A stretch of 64,000 bases of DNA from Enhygromyxa salina (GTDB lineage: Bacteria; Myxococcota_A; Polyangia; Nannocystales; Nannocystaceae), in assembly GCF_000737335.2 (NCBI RefSeq), contig NZ_JMCC02000042.1:1-64000 (forward strand), in the 5' to 3' direction. Within the stretch, counting starts at the first letter, position 1; every line of letters begins with the position of its first letter. This document shows, piece by piece, positions 43,433-54,500 of this stretch. The notes beneath the pieces were generated by a model. The model was not told the DNA's origin. It saw only the letters and a program-made list of their open reading frames with translations, and ran no database searches. The position numbers and the translations under genes were made by a program.

Positions 43433-46400
43433 ATGGCAGACGACACGGACACCGGCAAACACCAGACCGTTCGCGAGGCGCAGGCCAGCATGTCTGGATG
43501 GCGGACCCGGCTGCGCTCGATGGATCGCCTGCGGTTCACGGTCACCCGACCGGTCGCGGTCTTGATGGTGTTCTTCGCGGTGATCGTGTTTGGGCTGTTC
43601 TCGGCCCGGATGCTGCCGGTCAACCTGATGCCGGACATCAGCTATCCCAAGCTGACGGTCCGCACCGAGTACGAGGGCGCGGCCCCGGCCGAGGTCGAGA
43701 ACGACGTCGCCCGACCGCTCGAGGAGGTCCTGGGGGTCGTCACCGGGGTCACGCAGATCTCCAGCGTGTCGCGGGCCGGCTACGCCGACGTGATCCTCGA
43801 GTTCACCTGGGACACGCCGATGTCCGAGGCCAACCAGGACGTGCTCGAGAAGCTCGACCTGATCAAGCCCAACCTCCCGGACGACATCAAGACTCCGCTG
43901 ATCCTGCGCTACGACCCCAGCCTGGATCCGGTGTTGGTCCTGAGCCTGGTCGGCGAGGGCGAGGCCTACGAGGGGCTCGCCGGGCTCAAGTCGCTGCGCC
44001 GCGTCGCCGATCGCGAGGTCCGCCGCTTGCTCGAGCCCGTAGACGGCGTGGCCTCGGTCAAGGTCCGCGGCGGCCTCGAAGAAGAGATCCACGTCGATCT
44101 CGACGAGGACGCGCTGCGCCGGACCGGGATCTCGAGCCAGGACGTGATCACGCGGCTCGAGTCCGAGAACATCAACCTCGCGGGCGGCAGCATGCGAGAG
44201 GGGCGGACGCGCTATCTGATCCGCACCGTCAACGAATTCGACGAGCTCGACGACATCCGCGATCTGGTCGTCGCCAGCCGCGAGGGCCGCGACGTGAAGC
44301 TGCGCCACATCGCCACGGTTGGCTACGGCCACAAAGATCGCGAGGTCATCACCCGCATCGACGGCCGCGAGGCCGTGATGATCGAGGTCTACAAAGAGGC
44401 CGACGCCAACATCGTCGACATGGCCCAGCGGGTCCGCGAGCGGATCGAGACCCGGGTCGGCCCCAAGCTGCAAGGCGAGTACGGCGTCGGGCTGGGCGTG
44501 GTCTCGGATCGCTCGCTGTTCATCGAGTCGAGCATCGACGAGGTCCGCAACACCGCGATCTTGGGCGGCATCTTCGCCGTCATCGTGCTGTTCTTGTTCC
44601 TGCGCGAGGCCAAGGCCACGGTGATCGTGGCGCTGTCGATCCCAATCTCGATCCTGATCACCTTCGCGCCGCTGAAGCTGGCCGGGGTCAGCCTCAACAT
44701 CATGTCGCTTGGCGGCATGGCGCTCGGGGTCGGGATGTTGGTCGACAACTCGATCGTCGTGCTCGAGTCGATCCACCGATGTCGTGAAGAGGGCGATCCG
44801 ATCTTCCGAGCGACCCTGCGCGGGGTCTCGGAGGTCGCGTCGGCGGTGATCGCCTCAACCCTGACCTCGATCGCGGTGTTCTTCCCGATGGTGTTCGTCG
44901 AGGGGGTCGCCGGGCAGATGTTCGGGGACCTGGGCCTGACGGTCGTGTTCTCGCTGCTGGCCTCGCTGGCGGTCGCGCTGTTCTTCATTCCCATGCTCGC
45001 GTCCCGGGAGATCGCCGCGTACGACGACGCGCGCAGCCTTGGCGCCCAGCTGCGCCTGCGCTGGACCCGGTGGACCAGCATCAGCGAGGCCCGCGAGACC
45101 CTCTTGGCGTTTCGCTGGTGGAAGATCTTGCTGCTGCCCTATTACCTGCTGCGCCTGGTCTTGCACCTGCTGCTCGAGATCGTCGCCAAGCTGATCTCGA
45201 CGATCTTTGGGCTCGTGGCGACGTCCGCCGTCAACATCGTGCGCGGCATTTTTTGGCTGCTGGGTTGGGCGGTCAAGCCGGTCCTGTGGGCCTTCGATTA
45301 CCTGATCAACGCGCTCACCAAGATCTATGGCTCGGTGATCCGCTGGTCGCTGCGGCACCCGATCATCGTGGTCTCGCTCGCGCTTGGTGGGTTTGCGGTG
45401 GTGCTGCTCGGGGCCGGGCGGCTCGACTCGGAGCTGATCCCCGAGGTCCACCAGGGCGAGTTCACCGTGGAGCTGGTGTTCCCGGTTGGCACCCCGCTCG
45501 ATGAGACCGACGCGATGGTCGAGCCAATCGAGAAGGCGCTGGCCGAGCGCGTGCCGCATCTGCGCGCGTCGGTCACCACGATCGGCAGCGAGCGCGACAG
45601 CGACGACGCTGGCGAGCGAGGCGAGCACACCGCGAAGATCGCCATCTCGCTGCTCGCGGGCGGCGGTCAGCAGGCGGCCGCGAACCAGGCGGCGGCCGCG
45701 GGCTCGGGCGCAGAACCAGGCGCAGAACCGGGTCCACGAGCGGGCGGGGATCCAGCTGGGGCCGAGCCGCCCGAGCAAGCGCCGCTCCAAGCGGGCTCCC
45801 CCGAACAGGCTGAAGCCGAGGCGCTCGAGGTCGTGCGCGAGGTCGTGCGCGACATCCCGGACCTGCACACCAACATCGCAAGGCCGGTGCTGTTCTCGTT
45901 CAAGACCCCGGTCGAGGTCGAGATCCGCGGGCATGATCTGCAAGAGCTCGCAGAGGCGACCGAGCAGGTGCGGGCGCGACTCGAGGGCATCGAGGGCCTG
46001 CGCGACGTCAAGGCGTCGATCCAGCCGGGCAACCCCGAGGTCCAGATCTTCTACAATCGCGACGCGCTCGCGCGCCTCAACCTCGACATTCGGGCGGTCG
46101 CCGAGCTCGTTCGCGCCAAGGTCCAGGGCCAAGAGGCGACCAAGTTCAACCGCCTCGACCGCAAGGTTCCGATCCGCGTGCGCGCCAGCGGCATGGACGA
46201 AGCCAGCGTCGAGGAGCTGCGCAACTTGGCCGTCAACCCGCCGGGGGCCGCCGCCATGGCTGGCATTGCCATGGGTGACCTGAGCGCCCAGACCCCCCCG
46301 ATCCCGCTCTCGGCGGTCGCCGAGATCGAGATTGGGCGCGGGCCCAACGAGATCCGCCGGATTGGCCAGCAGCGCGTGGGCCTGGTCACCGCCAACGTCG

Positions 46401-47158
46401 AAGGGGTCGGGCTTGGCAGCGTCGCCGAGCACATCCACGCGGCGCTCGATGACCTTCAGCTCTCGCCCGGGATCACGACCGCGGTCACCGGCCAGAGTGA
46501 AGAGTGGGAGACCTCGAGCAACTCGTTGTATCTCGCGCTGGGGCTGTCGGTGTTCTTGGTCTACGTGATCATGGCCTCGCAGTTCGAGAGCCTGATCTAC
46601 CCGCTGATCATCCTGGTCTCGATCCCGCTCGCGTTCGTTGGCGTGGTCGTCGTATTGCTGGCGATCGACATGCCGATCTCGGTGATCGCGTTCTTGGGCG
46701 CGATCATGCTGGCGGGGATCGTGGTCAACAACGCGATCGTGTTGGTCGACTACATCAACCAGCTCAAGGCCCGCGGCCACGCGACCGCGCAGGCGATTGA
46801 GCTGGCTGGCACCATTCGCCTGCGACCGATCCTGATGACCACGCTGACGACCGTGCTGGGCCTGATGCCGATGGCGCTGGGGCTTGGCGACGGCGCGGAG
46901 ATCCGCCAGCCAATGGCGGTGACCGTGATCGCCGGGCTGAGCTTTTCTACGCTGCTCACGCTGGTCGTGATCCCAACCCTGTACCAGCTGGTCGACCGCC
47001 TGACCGGCAGCGGCGACGGGCTGACGCCGGGCGAGCGCCTCGACGCCGAGATCGCCTCGGTCGACCAGACGCTGCTGGTGTCCGAGGCCGTCGAGCTCGC
47101 GTCGCGCGGCAAAGCCTCAGCTCAGCCTGCATCCACAACCGACCCTCCAGGAGCCTGA
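43433..47158 (+). CDS. RND efflux permease 1, with two large insertions
   Basis: A 1241-residue AcrB/CzcA-type proton-driven exporter, longer than the usual 1030-1050. Transmembrane helix 4 carries VGMLVDNSIVVLESI with the proton-relay Asp. TM10-12 carry MLAGIVVNNAIVLVDYIN. Two insertions explain the length. The first (residues about 560-632, RWWKILLLPYYLLRL to TKIYG) is strongly hydrophobic and lies between TM6 and TM7. The second (about 742-803) is an Ala/Gly/Pro/Glu-rich insert in the second periplasmic loop. Substrate unknown. ATG 43433 is preferred over TTG 43424. Confidence 0.93.
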   Translation: MADDTDTGKHQTVREAQASMSGWRTRLRSMDRLRFTVTRPVAVLMVFFAVIVFGLFSARMLPVNLMPDISYPKLTVRTEYEGAAPAEVENDVARPLEEVLGVVTGVTQISSVSRAGYADVILEFTWDTPMSEANQDVLEKLDLIKPNLPDDIKTPLILRYDPSLDPVLVLSLVGEGEAYEGLAGLKSLRRVADREVRRLLEPVDGVASVKVRGGLEEEIHVDLDEDALRRTGISSQDVITRLESENINLAGGSMREGRTRYLIRTVNEFDELDDIRDLVVASREGRDVKLRHIATVGYGHKDREVITRIDGREAVMIEVYKEADANIVDMAQRVRERIETRVGPKLQGEYGVGLGVVSDRSLFIESSIDEVRNTAILGGIFAVIVLFLFLREAKATVIVALSIPISILITFAPLKLAGVSLNIMSLGGMALGVGMLVDNSIVVLESIHRCREEGDPIFRATLRGVSEVASAVIASTLTSIAVFFPMVFVEGVAGQMFGDLGLTVVFSLLASLAVALFFIPMLASREIAAYDDARSLGAQLRLRWTRWTSISEARETLLAFRWWKILLLPYYLLRLVLHLLLEIVAKLISTIFGLVATSAVNIVRGIFWLLGWAVKPVLWAFDYLINALTKIYGSVIRWSLRHPIIVVSLALGGFAVVLLGAGRLDSELIPEVHQGEFTVELVFPVGTPLDETDAMVEPIEKALAERVPHLRASVTTIGSERDSDDAGERGEHTAKIAISLLAGGGQQAAANQAAAAGSGAEPGAEPGPRAGGDPAGAEPPEQAPLQAGSPEQAEAEALEVVREVVRDIPDLHTNIARPVLFSFKTPVEVEIRGHDLQELAEATEQVRARLEGIEGLRDVKASIQPGNPEVQIFYNRDALARLNLDIRAVAELVRAKVQGQEATKFNRLDRKVPIRVRASGMDEASVEELRNLAVNPPGAAAMAGIAMGDLSAQTPPIPLSAVAEIEIGRGPNEIRRIGQQRVGLVTANVEGVGLGSVAEHIHAALDDLQLSPGITTAVTGQSEEWETSSNSLYLALGLSVFLVYVIMASQFESLIYPLIILVSIPLAFVGVVVVLLAIDMPISVIAFLGAIMLAGIVVNNAIVLVDYINQLKARGHATAQAIELAGTIRLRPILMTTLTTVLGLMPMALGLGDGAEIRQPMAVTVIAGLSFSTLLTLVVIPTLYQLVDRLTGSGDGLTPGERLDAEIASVDQTLLVSEAVELASRGKASAQPASTTDPPGA

Positions 47159-47159
47159 C

Positions 47160-50100
47160 ATGGCCGGACATCACCTGCGCGAGAACCCCGTCGTCCGTAC
47201 CGCGCTGACCCGTCCAATCACCATGCTCATGGTGTTCGCCAGCGTCTTGGTGCTGGGGGTGATCGCGGTGCTCAACATCCCGCTCGAGCTGATCCCCAGC
47301 GGCGCGTCGGCGCCGTTCTTGTCGGTCGAGATCCCCTACGCAAACGCGACCGCGCAGGACGTCGAGGACAAGATCACCCGCGCGCTCGAGGCCGAGCTGG
47401 CGACTACGCCCAAGCTCGATGAGATCAGCGCGACCTCGAGCTCGAGCCGCGCGCGCGTCAACATGGCGTTTGATCAAGACGCCGACATGGACGTCGCCTA
47501 CCGCGAAGTCCGTGATCGTGTCGCGCGGGTCCGCGGTGACCTGCCCGACGACGTCAAGCAGATCTACATCCAGAAGCACTCGGCCGAGAACATGCCGGTC
47601 GCCTTCTATGGCGTGTCGTGGCCGGCCGGGCTCGACAACCCCCGCGACATCGTCGAGCGCCGGCTGATGCGAAGGCTCGAGCGGATCGAGGGCGTGGGCA
47701 TGGTCAACGCGTGGGGCCAGGCCGATCGTGAGATCCGGATCGAGGTTGACCGCGAGCTGGCCGAGGCCGCCAACCTCAACATCTTCCAGATCGCCCAGGC
47801 GCTGTCGTCGTCGCACTTCAACATGGCCAGCGGCTCGCTCGAGGAGCGCGACGGCAAGTACCTGCTGCGCTCGATGGCCGAGTACCAGTCGCTCGAGGAG
47901 CTCGAGGACGTCGTGGTCGGGCCCAATGATCTGCGCCTCGACGACGTCGCCAACGTACTCTACGACTTTCCCAAGCAAGAAGAATTCAACCGCTACAACG
48001 GCCGCGAGTCCATGGCGATCATGGTGATCAAGGAGTCGCAGGCCAACACCGTCGAGGTCTCGCAGCGGGTCAAGGCCGAGATCGACGACGCCATGAACGA
48101 CCCGGCGCTGGCGCCCTTCGCGATCTTGCCGATCTTCATTCAGGGCGACACGATCGTCACCGGCCTCGAGCAGGTCGTTGGATCGGGGATGCAAGGCGGG
48201 ATCCTGGCGATCTTCGTGCTGCTGTTCTTCTTGCGCCGGCTGCGGCTGACGGTGGTGATCGCGCTGGCGATCCCGCTGTCGATGTTCATGTCGCTGCCGT
48301 TCATGTACTTCTCTGATCAGACCATCAACCTGGTCTCGCTGATCGGCCTGATGATCTGCATTGGGTTGGTCGTCGACAACTCGGTGGTGGTCGCAGAGAA
48401 CATCGCGCGCTACCGCGGGCGCGGGGTCTCGCGCTTCGCCGCCGCGCTGCACGGGACCAGCGAGGTCGCGCTGCCGATCACGCTGGCCACGGCCACGACC
48501 ATGGTCGTGTTCTTGCCGGCCGCGCTGCTGAGCTCGGGCTCAACCCAGTTCTTCATGATCCGCATGGTCACCCCCGTGTGCGTGTCGCTGCTGGCCAGCT
48601 TGTTCGTCGCGTTGGTGTTGATCCCGATGGCCGCGGCGTTCTTGCTCGACCGCGAGCTGTTCGCCGACGCCGAGCCAGGCACGCTGCGCGGGCACCTGCT
48701 GGCCGCAGACCAGTGGTGGAAGGCCAAGCTGAGCTGGCTGTACGAGAAGACCTTCGGCCGGCTCAGCGTGCTCTACGGCAAGCTGTTGCGGCTGAGCCTG
48801 CGCCGGCGCATGGACGTGGTGTTGATCGGGCTGCTGGCAATGGTCTCGCTGGCGATCCCGGCCAACCCCGAGACCGGGGTCAGCCGCGCGGGCGATCAGA
48901 ACATGGGCGGACGTCAGATCCGGGTCGGCTACTCGATGCCGCAGGACGTGACCATGGAAGAGGCCGACGCGTTCTTCCGCGAGCTCGAGGCGTGGTTCGC
49001 CGACAACCGCGAGGCGTGGAACGTCAACGGCGAGTTCTTGCAGGTCGAGCCCGGCCACGCGAGCGTGCAGTTCTTCTTCAGCGCGCCGCGCGACGGCGAC
49101 GCGCCGTACCGCGAGACCGGCAAGGAGATCTTCGAGCAGATGCCCGAGCCGCCTGGCTGGACGAAGCGCTCCGACTTTGCGCAGTCCGATGGCGGGGCCA
49201 AGAACACATTTCCCGTGTTCATCTATGGCTCTGACCACCGCTCGGTTCAGGACGTCAAGACCCTGGTCGCCGACGAACTCGCCAAGCTCGACGGGGTGAT
49301 CTCGGTGGTCGGGGCCCAGCGCGACGACACCCAACGCGACGAGCTGGCGCTCTCGCTCGATCCAGTGATGGCCGAGCGGCTTGGGATCTCGGCGGGCATG
49401 GTCGGCAACACCGTGGCCTACGCCCTGCGTGGGAGCCCGCTGCCCCGCTTTCACGGCGAGGACCGCGAGATCGACGTGTGGATTCGCTACGAGGAGGCCG
49501 ACCGCGAGGAGCTCGACGACCTGCTCGAATTCAAGGTCCCGACCAACGCAGGGACCTCGGTCCCGATCCGCACGGTCACCCAAAAGCACGTGCAAAAGAG
49601 TGAGACGGTGTTGGTCCGCAACAACAAGCGGGTCGCCGCGCTGGTCGAGCTCGAGCTCGAGCCCGAGGATCGGCAGCAGACAATTGCAACGATCCAGGCG
49701 TTCTTGGCCAGCTACGAGCTGCCGGCTGGGGTGTCGTTCGACAGCGACCAAGAGGCCCGCAGCATCGGGGACGGGACCCAGGACCTGATCATGGCGATGG
49801 CCCTCGCGTCGGTGTTCATCTTCTTGATCATGGGCTTCTTGTTCGAGAGCTTCGTGCTGCCGCTCTCGGTCTTGCCTGCGATCCCGCTCAGCTTCGTTGG
49901 CGTGTGGTGGTTCTTGTACTTGACCGACAGCGACCTCGATCCGCTCGCGGGCATCGGGCTGTTGTTGCTGCTTGGCGTCGTGGTCAACAACGCGATCGTG
50001 TTGGTCGACTTCATCAACGGCGCGCGCGAGCAGGGTCTGGACCGCACCGATGCGATCGTCGAGGCGGGCATCCAGCGGTTTCGGCCGATCTTCATGACCG

Positions 50101-50339
50101 CGTTGACGACCGTGGGCGGGATGCTGCCGCTGGCGTTCGCCGACGCGCCGGCCGAGGGGATCCCGTACGGGCCGTTTGGAAAGACCCTGGTCGGGGGCAT
50201 GACGACCGCGACGATCCTGACCTTGGTGGTTGTGCCGGTCAGCTATACGGCGTTCGACGATCTGCGCGAATTGGTCCAGCGGTGGTTTGCTCGGGTGTTT
50301 CGCAAAGGTGGGTCAGACCAGCCGCCCCCTGTCGCGTAG
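47160..50339 (+). CDS. RND efflux permease 2
   Basis: A 1059-residue AcrB-type permease of normal length; the ATG is one base after the stop of permease 1. TM4 carries IGLVVDNSVVVAENIARYRG with the relay Asp, and the late helices carry LLGVVVNNAIVLVDFINGA. N-terminal helix TRPITMLMVFASVLVLGVIA is typical. It differs widely from permease 1, so the pair is not a recent duplication. Two different permeases with one adaptor suggests a heteromeric pump as in MdtBC. No outer-membrane factor is present in the window. Confidence 0.93.
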   Translation: MAGHHLRENPVVRTALTRPITMLMVFASVLVLGVIAVLNIPLELIPSGASAPFLSVEIPYANATAQDVEDKITRALEAELATTPKLDEISATSSSSRARVNMAFDQDADMDVAYREVRDRVARVRGDLPDDVKQIYIQKHSAENMPVAFYGVSWPAGLDNPRDIVERRLMRRLERIEGVGMVNAWGQADREIRIEVDRELAEAANLNIFQIAQALSSSHFNMASGSLEERDGKYLLRSMAEYQSLEELEDVVVGPNDLRLDDVANVLYDFPKQEEFNRYNGRESMAIMVIKESQANTVEVSQRVKAEIDDAMNDPALAPFAILPIFIQGDTIVTGLEQVVGSGMQGGILAIFVLLFFLRRLRLTVVIALAIPLSMFMSLPFMYFSDQTINLVSLIGLMICIGLVVDNSVVVAENIARYRGRGVSRFAAALHGTSEVALPITLATATTMVVFLPAALLSSGSTQFFMIRMVTPVCVSLLASLFVALVLIPMAAAFLLDRELFADAEPGTLRGHLLAADQWWKAKLSWLYEKTFGRLSVLYGKLLRLSLRRRMDVVLIGLLAMVSLAIPANPETGVSRAGDQNMGGRQIRVGYSMPQDVTMEEADAFFRELEAWFADNREAWNVNGEFLQVEPGHASVQFFFSAPRDGDAPYRETGKEIFEQMPEPPGWTKRSDFAQSDGGAKNTFPVFIYGSDHRSVQDVKTLVADELAKLDGVISVVGAQRDDTQRDELALSLDPVMAERLGISAGMVGNTVAYALRGSPLPRFHGEDREIDVWIRYEEADREELDDLLEFKVPTNAGTSVPIRTVTQKHVQKSETVLVRNNKRVAALVELELEPEDRQQTIATIQAFLASYELPAGVSFDSDQEARSIGDGTQDLIMAMALASVFIFLIMGFLFESFVLPLSVLPAIPLSFVGVWWFLYLTDSDLDPLAGIGLLLLLGVVVNNAIVLVDFINGAREQGLDRTDAIVEAGIQRFRPIFMTALTTVGGMLPLAFADAPAEGIPYGPFGKTLVGGMTTATILTLVVVPVSYTAFDDLRELVQRWFARVFRKGGSDQPPPVA

Positions 50340-50510
50340 TCGGGCGGTCAGCTTCGGCGCGATTTCGCAATGGCTCGCGCATCGAGGTCGCTCTACATCA
50401 CCAGGTTTTCACGAGTGAAGTGCTGGCGTAGGGCCGCCGTGGATTTTCCGGGAACCAGGGCCAAAATACCGATTGATCTTCTGTGAGCGGTCCGCGCAGA
50501 CTGACACGCA

Positions 50511-51332
50511 ATGACAAAGGAAGTTGTGACTCGGTTTTCAGTGAGCCTGGGTGTGGTGCTGGTCGGCGCTGGGTGTGTCGCCGAGGACGACGGCGCAAAC
50601 CCATTTGGCGATGGTGTCGACACCTACATCACCTATGGCACGGACAGCGGCGACGGAGACGGCGATCCGTCTGGTGATGGCGACGCGGACACCGATCCAA
50701 CCGGCGATGGTGACCCAAGCACGACGGACAACGGCGACGGAGATTCCGGCCCGGGTGACGGCGACGGCGAGCCCACCACCGGCGACGGCGACGGCGATCC
50801 CTGCAACGGCGACAGCCCCTACATGGGCGGCTGGGACATTGGCTGTTGCCAGAACCAGGTTGCGCCCGGCGGCTGGCAACCCGGCCAGATCGGCCCCGGC
50901 ACCGTGGTCCCCGACTGGACCTTCAACGACCAGTTTGGCGACGCGGTCCGCCTGTACGACTTCTGCCACGAGGCCATCTACTTCGAATATGTAGCCCTGT
51001 GGTGCGGCTCTTGCCAAGCGATGGCACCCGCGGTCGCGGGCCTGTTCAACCAATACGACGCACAAGGTCTCATGACGCTCAGCTACATGAGCGAGAACGG
51101 CTCGGGCGGGCCCGCGGCGCAGGCCGACGTGGTCGCGTGGGCCAGTCAGTACGGACAAGACGGTCTGGTCGTGTACAGCAACCACCAGGACGTCTGGTAC
51201 CCGTTCGGCGTCAGCCAAGGCGGCAACAGCTGGTCGATCTCGCTGCCTGGCACGATGCTGCTCGAGCCCGGCATGAAGATCACGAAGATGGGCGTGCCCT
51301 CCAATGCCGAGATCCAGGCCGCGCTCCCGTAG
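50511..51332 (+). CDS. Thioredoxin-like lipoprotein with CGSC site
   Basis: A 273-residue lipoprotein. Lipobox VGAGC puts the lipidated Cys near residue 22. A Gly-Asp/Thr linker follows. The C-terminal domain (about 120-273) is TlpA/ResA-like with ALWCGSCQAMAP (a CxxC redox site), VPDWTFNDQFGDAVRL before it and the cis-Pro region ISLPGTMLLEPG after it. It may reduce or oxidise periplasmic disulfides, useful given the many Cys-rich lipoproteins here. ATG 50511 is used; GTG 50526 with AAAGGAA upstream is a possible start. A strong terminator follows. Confidence 0.87.
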   Translation: MTKEVVTRFSVSLGVVLVGAGCVAEDDGANPFGDGVDTYITYGTDSGDGDGDPSGDGDADTDPTGDGDPSTTDNGDGDSGPGDGDGEPTTGDGDGDPCNGDSPYMGGWDIGCCQNQVAPGGWQPGQIGPGTVVPDWTFNDQFGDAVRLYDFCHEAIYFEYVALWCGSCQAMAPAVAGLFNQYDAQGLMTLSYMSENGSGGPAAQADVVAWASQYGQDGLVVYSNHQDVWYPFGVSQGGNSWSISLPGTMLLEPGMKITKMGVPSNAEIQAALP

Positions 51333-51346
51333 GCTGGTTCACCCCG

Positions 51347-51389
51347 AAAACGCGCGTTGTTCTGGACCGGCAGAACAGCGTGCGTTTTT
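51347..51389 (+). terminator. Intrinsic terminator after the thioredoxin-like gene
   Basis: Arms 51347-51364 and 51371-51388 pair along 18 bases, with two G-U wobbles in RNA, around a GACCGG loop. The 3' arm runs into TTTTT ending at 51389. It starts 15 bases after the stop at 51332. The A-rich 5' arm means it may work poorly in the other direction. Confidence 0.87.
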
Positions 51390-51502
51390 CGTTGGTTGGT
51401 CGTGGTGCAGACCGCAAAACCGTCGCCAGCGAAATATGGAGACAGAGTTAGACACAACCCGCGACGGCACCAGCGTTGTAGCCGTCGTGGGAGCAGCACC
51501 GA

Positions 51503-54500
51503 ATGCGAAGAACTCTCCGGTTAGCGATCTTCCTGTCCGTCGCCGCGGTGACAACTTCACAGGTTGCCATTGTGCCGACCGCCCAGGCGGCGAACGACGC
51601 GGTGCTGACCGGGGTGATCCGCAATCCCGAGACCGGCGAGGGGATCGAGGGCGCGATCGTCATCATCACGGGCGAGAAGCTGCAGGGCGAGCGGACCATG
51701 ACAACGGACGCGACCGGGTTTTACCGGGTCCCCAACCTTCCGCCAGGCACCTACGAAGTCACGATCAAGTACCTCAATAGCAGGGACAAGCACCGCAAGA
51801 ACATTCAGCTGCGGGCTGGCACCACGACGCGAGTCGACTTCACGCTGCGCCTCGTCGAAGAGGAGACCGTGGTCATCGTGACCTCGCCGCCCGTCGACAC
51901 CGCCTCGAGCTCGACCGGCTTGGCGCTTGACCGCGAGATGCTCCGACGGGTCCCGATCGCCCAGCCAACCGGGAAGGGCGGCGCCAATCGTTCGTTCGAG
52001 TCTGTGGCCGAGGCCACGCCGGGGGCCAGCTCGGACCTCTACGGCACCTCGGTCGCGGGGACCAGCTCGCCAGAGAACAAGTACTATGTTGATGGTCTGT
52101 CTGTGAATGATCCAGGGTTTGGACTGAACGGTACGGCGCTGACAGTCGAATTTCTGGAGGAGGTCCGGGTCGAGGCCGGTGGCTACATGCCCGAGTTTGG
52201 CCGGGCGACAGGCGGCATCATCAATGCGGTGACCAAGACCGGGTCCAATCAGTTTCATGGCGGCGTGTGGCTGTTCTATACCCCCGGTGGGCTCGAGGGA
52301 TACCGCAAGCCACCGGTCCGCGAGGGCGTGACGATTCAGGCCGAGCGGCAGCTGCTGTGGCTGGGCGACACCGGCTTTGACATGGGCGGGCGAATTGTCC
52401 GGGACAAGCTGTGGTTCTATGGCGGCGTCAGCGTCTCGCACACGAGCTACGACATCAAGACCACCTGGAACCGGCGGGCCCTCAACGAGGACACGGGTGA
52501 GGTTCGGACGGACCCCACCACGGGGTTTAGCATCACGGAGCGGATTCCTGGCACCGAGGTTCATCGCAAGGCCCAAGGCACAACAGTGCAAGCGCTGGGC
52601 AAGCTGACCTACACGCCAGCCAAGAATCATACGCTGGAGCTGCTTGGCATCTATGCGCCCACGCTCTCGGGTGGCAACGGCACATACGGCTTGGACGCGA
52701 GCACGGGCAGCCCCGAGGTCTCCTCGGTGTTGGGTACCTACGGGACCTTGGCGCACCGCTATCGTGATGACGCCACCGACCTGCAGCTCGAGTGGAACGT
52801 GCTGGCCGACGACAACCGCTGGGACATCACGACGATCGTTGGCTGGCACCACCAGGTCAACCAAAGCATGCCGGTTGACGGCAGCAAGCTAGGGACCGGC
52901 GAGGGCCTGGCCGGGGTTCCGGCGACCGTGTATCGGCGCAGCAGCCCCGAGTATCACTCGGTCACGGACTTTGTCGACTTGCCCCCGAACGCGGCTGACA
53001 ACGCCTGTGATCCTTGGGTGGACCCCGTTGACGCCAGCAATCGTACGGTCACATGCCCGGCCACCGCGTTTCGCGTGGGCGGCCCCGGGTTCTTGTACGA
53101 CCGCCGGCTCAACCGCCTGCAAGTGCGCTCGACGGCGGCCCGGCTGCTGACCGGGGCCGGTCACCACCTCATCAAGTTTGGCATCGACTTCGAGTACATG
53201 CAGTACGACAGCGAGCGCGGCTACTCGGGCACCACGATCTACCGCGAGAGCCCGAATGGGGCCTACTTCGTAGACTATCGGCGCTATGGCTATCTTACCG
53301 GGCCCGACGAGGTTCAGGTATTGCCCTCGTTGCAGTGGAGCGTGTTCTCGACCACGATCGGCGGGTTCGTCCAGGACAGCTGGTCGATCATGGACAAGGT
53401 CACGCTCAACGCCGGCCTGCGCTACGACGCGCAGCAGCTGTTTGGTGGCGACGGCCTGCTGTCGCTGGCGCTGCCCAATCAGGTCTCGCCGCGGCTTGGC
53501 TTGATCTGGGACCCCACGCAGGTCGGCAAGGCCAAGATCTTCGCCAACTACGCTCGCTTCTATCAGAGCGTGCCGCTCAATCTGGCCGACCGCGCGGGCT
53601 CGGGTGAGCCCGGCGTGCGCCGCTTGTATGACGCCGATCTGTGCAATCCAGCCGACCCCGAGAGCGAGGCCAACGTGTGCCAGTCGGACGCGAGCCGGCT
53701 GGTGGTCGGCGGCGCCGCGGATCCAGATCGCTATTGGTCGGCGTTTGGCGCGGGCAAGACCGCGATCGACCCCGACTTGAAGCCGCAATCGAGCGACGAG
53801 ATCGTCGCCGGTGGCGAGTACGAGATCATCCCGGGCGGCAAGATCGGGCTGAACTACACGCACCGCTGGCTCAGCCGCGTGATCGAAGACATGAGCCGCG
53901 ACGAGGCGACGACCTACTTCATTGGCAACCCGGGCTATGGGATCGCCAAGGACTTCCCCAAGGGGCGACGGGTCTACGATGCGGTGATCCTGTACTTCGA
54001 CAAGCGCTTCGCGGGCAATTGGATGGTCTCGGGCAGCTACACCCTGGCGTGGCTGCGGGGCAACATCGCAGGCTTGTTTCGCCCCGAGACCGGCCAACTC
54101 GATCCCAACATCAACTCGGACTTTGACCTGATCTCGCTGCTCGCCAATCGCTTTGGGCCGCTGCCGGGCGACCGCCGGCATACGCTCAAGGTGTTTGGCG
54201 CAGGCGAGATCGCGCTGGGTCAGGGGCACACCCTGATGCTAGGCGGCGCGTTTCGGGCGTCCTCTGGCGGGCCCACCAACGTGCTTGGCTCGCATGAGCT
54301 GTACGGAACCGGCGAGGCGTTCTTGGTCCCGCGCGGGGACGGCGAGCGGCTGCCCTGGGTGTTTCGGATAGACACCAACATTGGCTACCGAAAGTACTTC
54401 ACCGAGCACCTGACCATGGACTTGACCATGGACGTGTTCAACGTCGTCAACTTCCAGGCCGTGACCGGGATCGATCAGAACTACACATTCTCGGACGTGG

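Noticed and set aside
42179..44776. 865-residue minus-strand frame
   Set aside because: Asp/Arg/His-rich shadow of the RND adaptor and permease genes.
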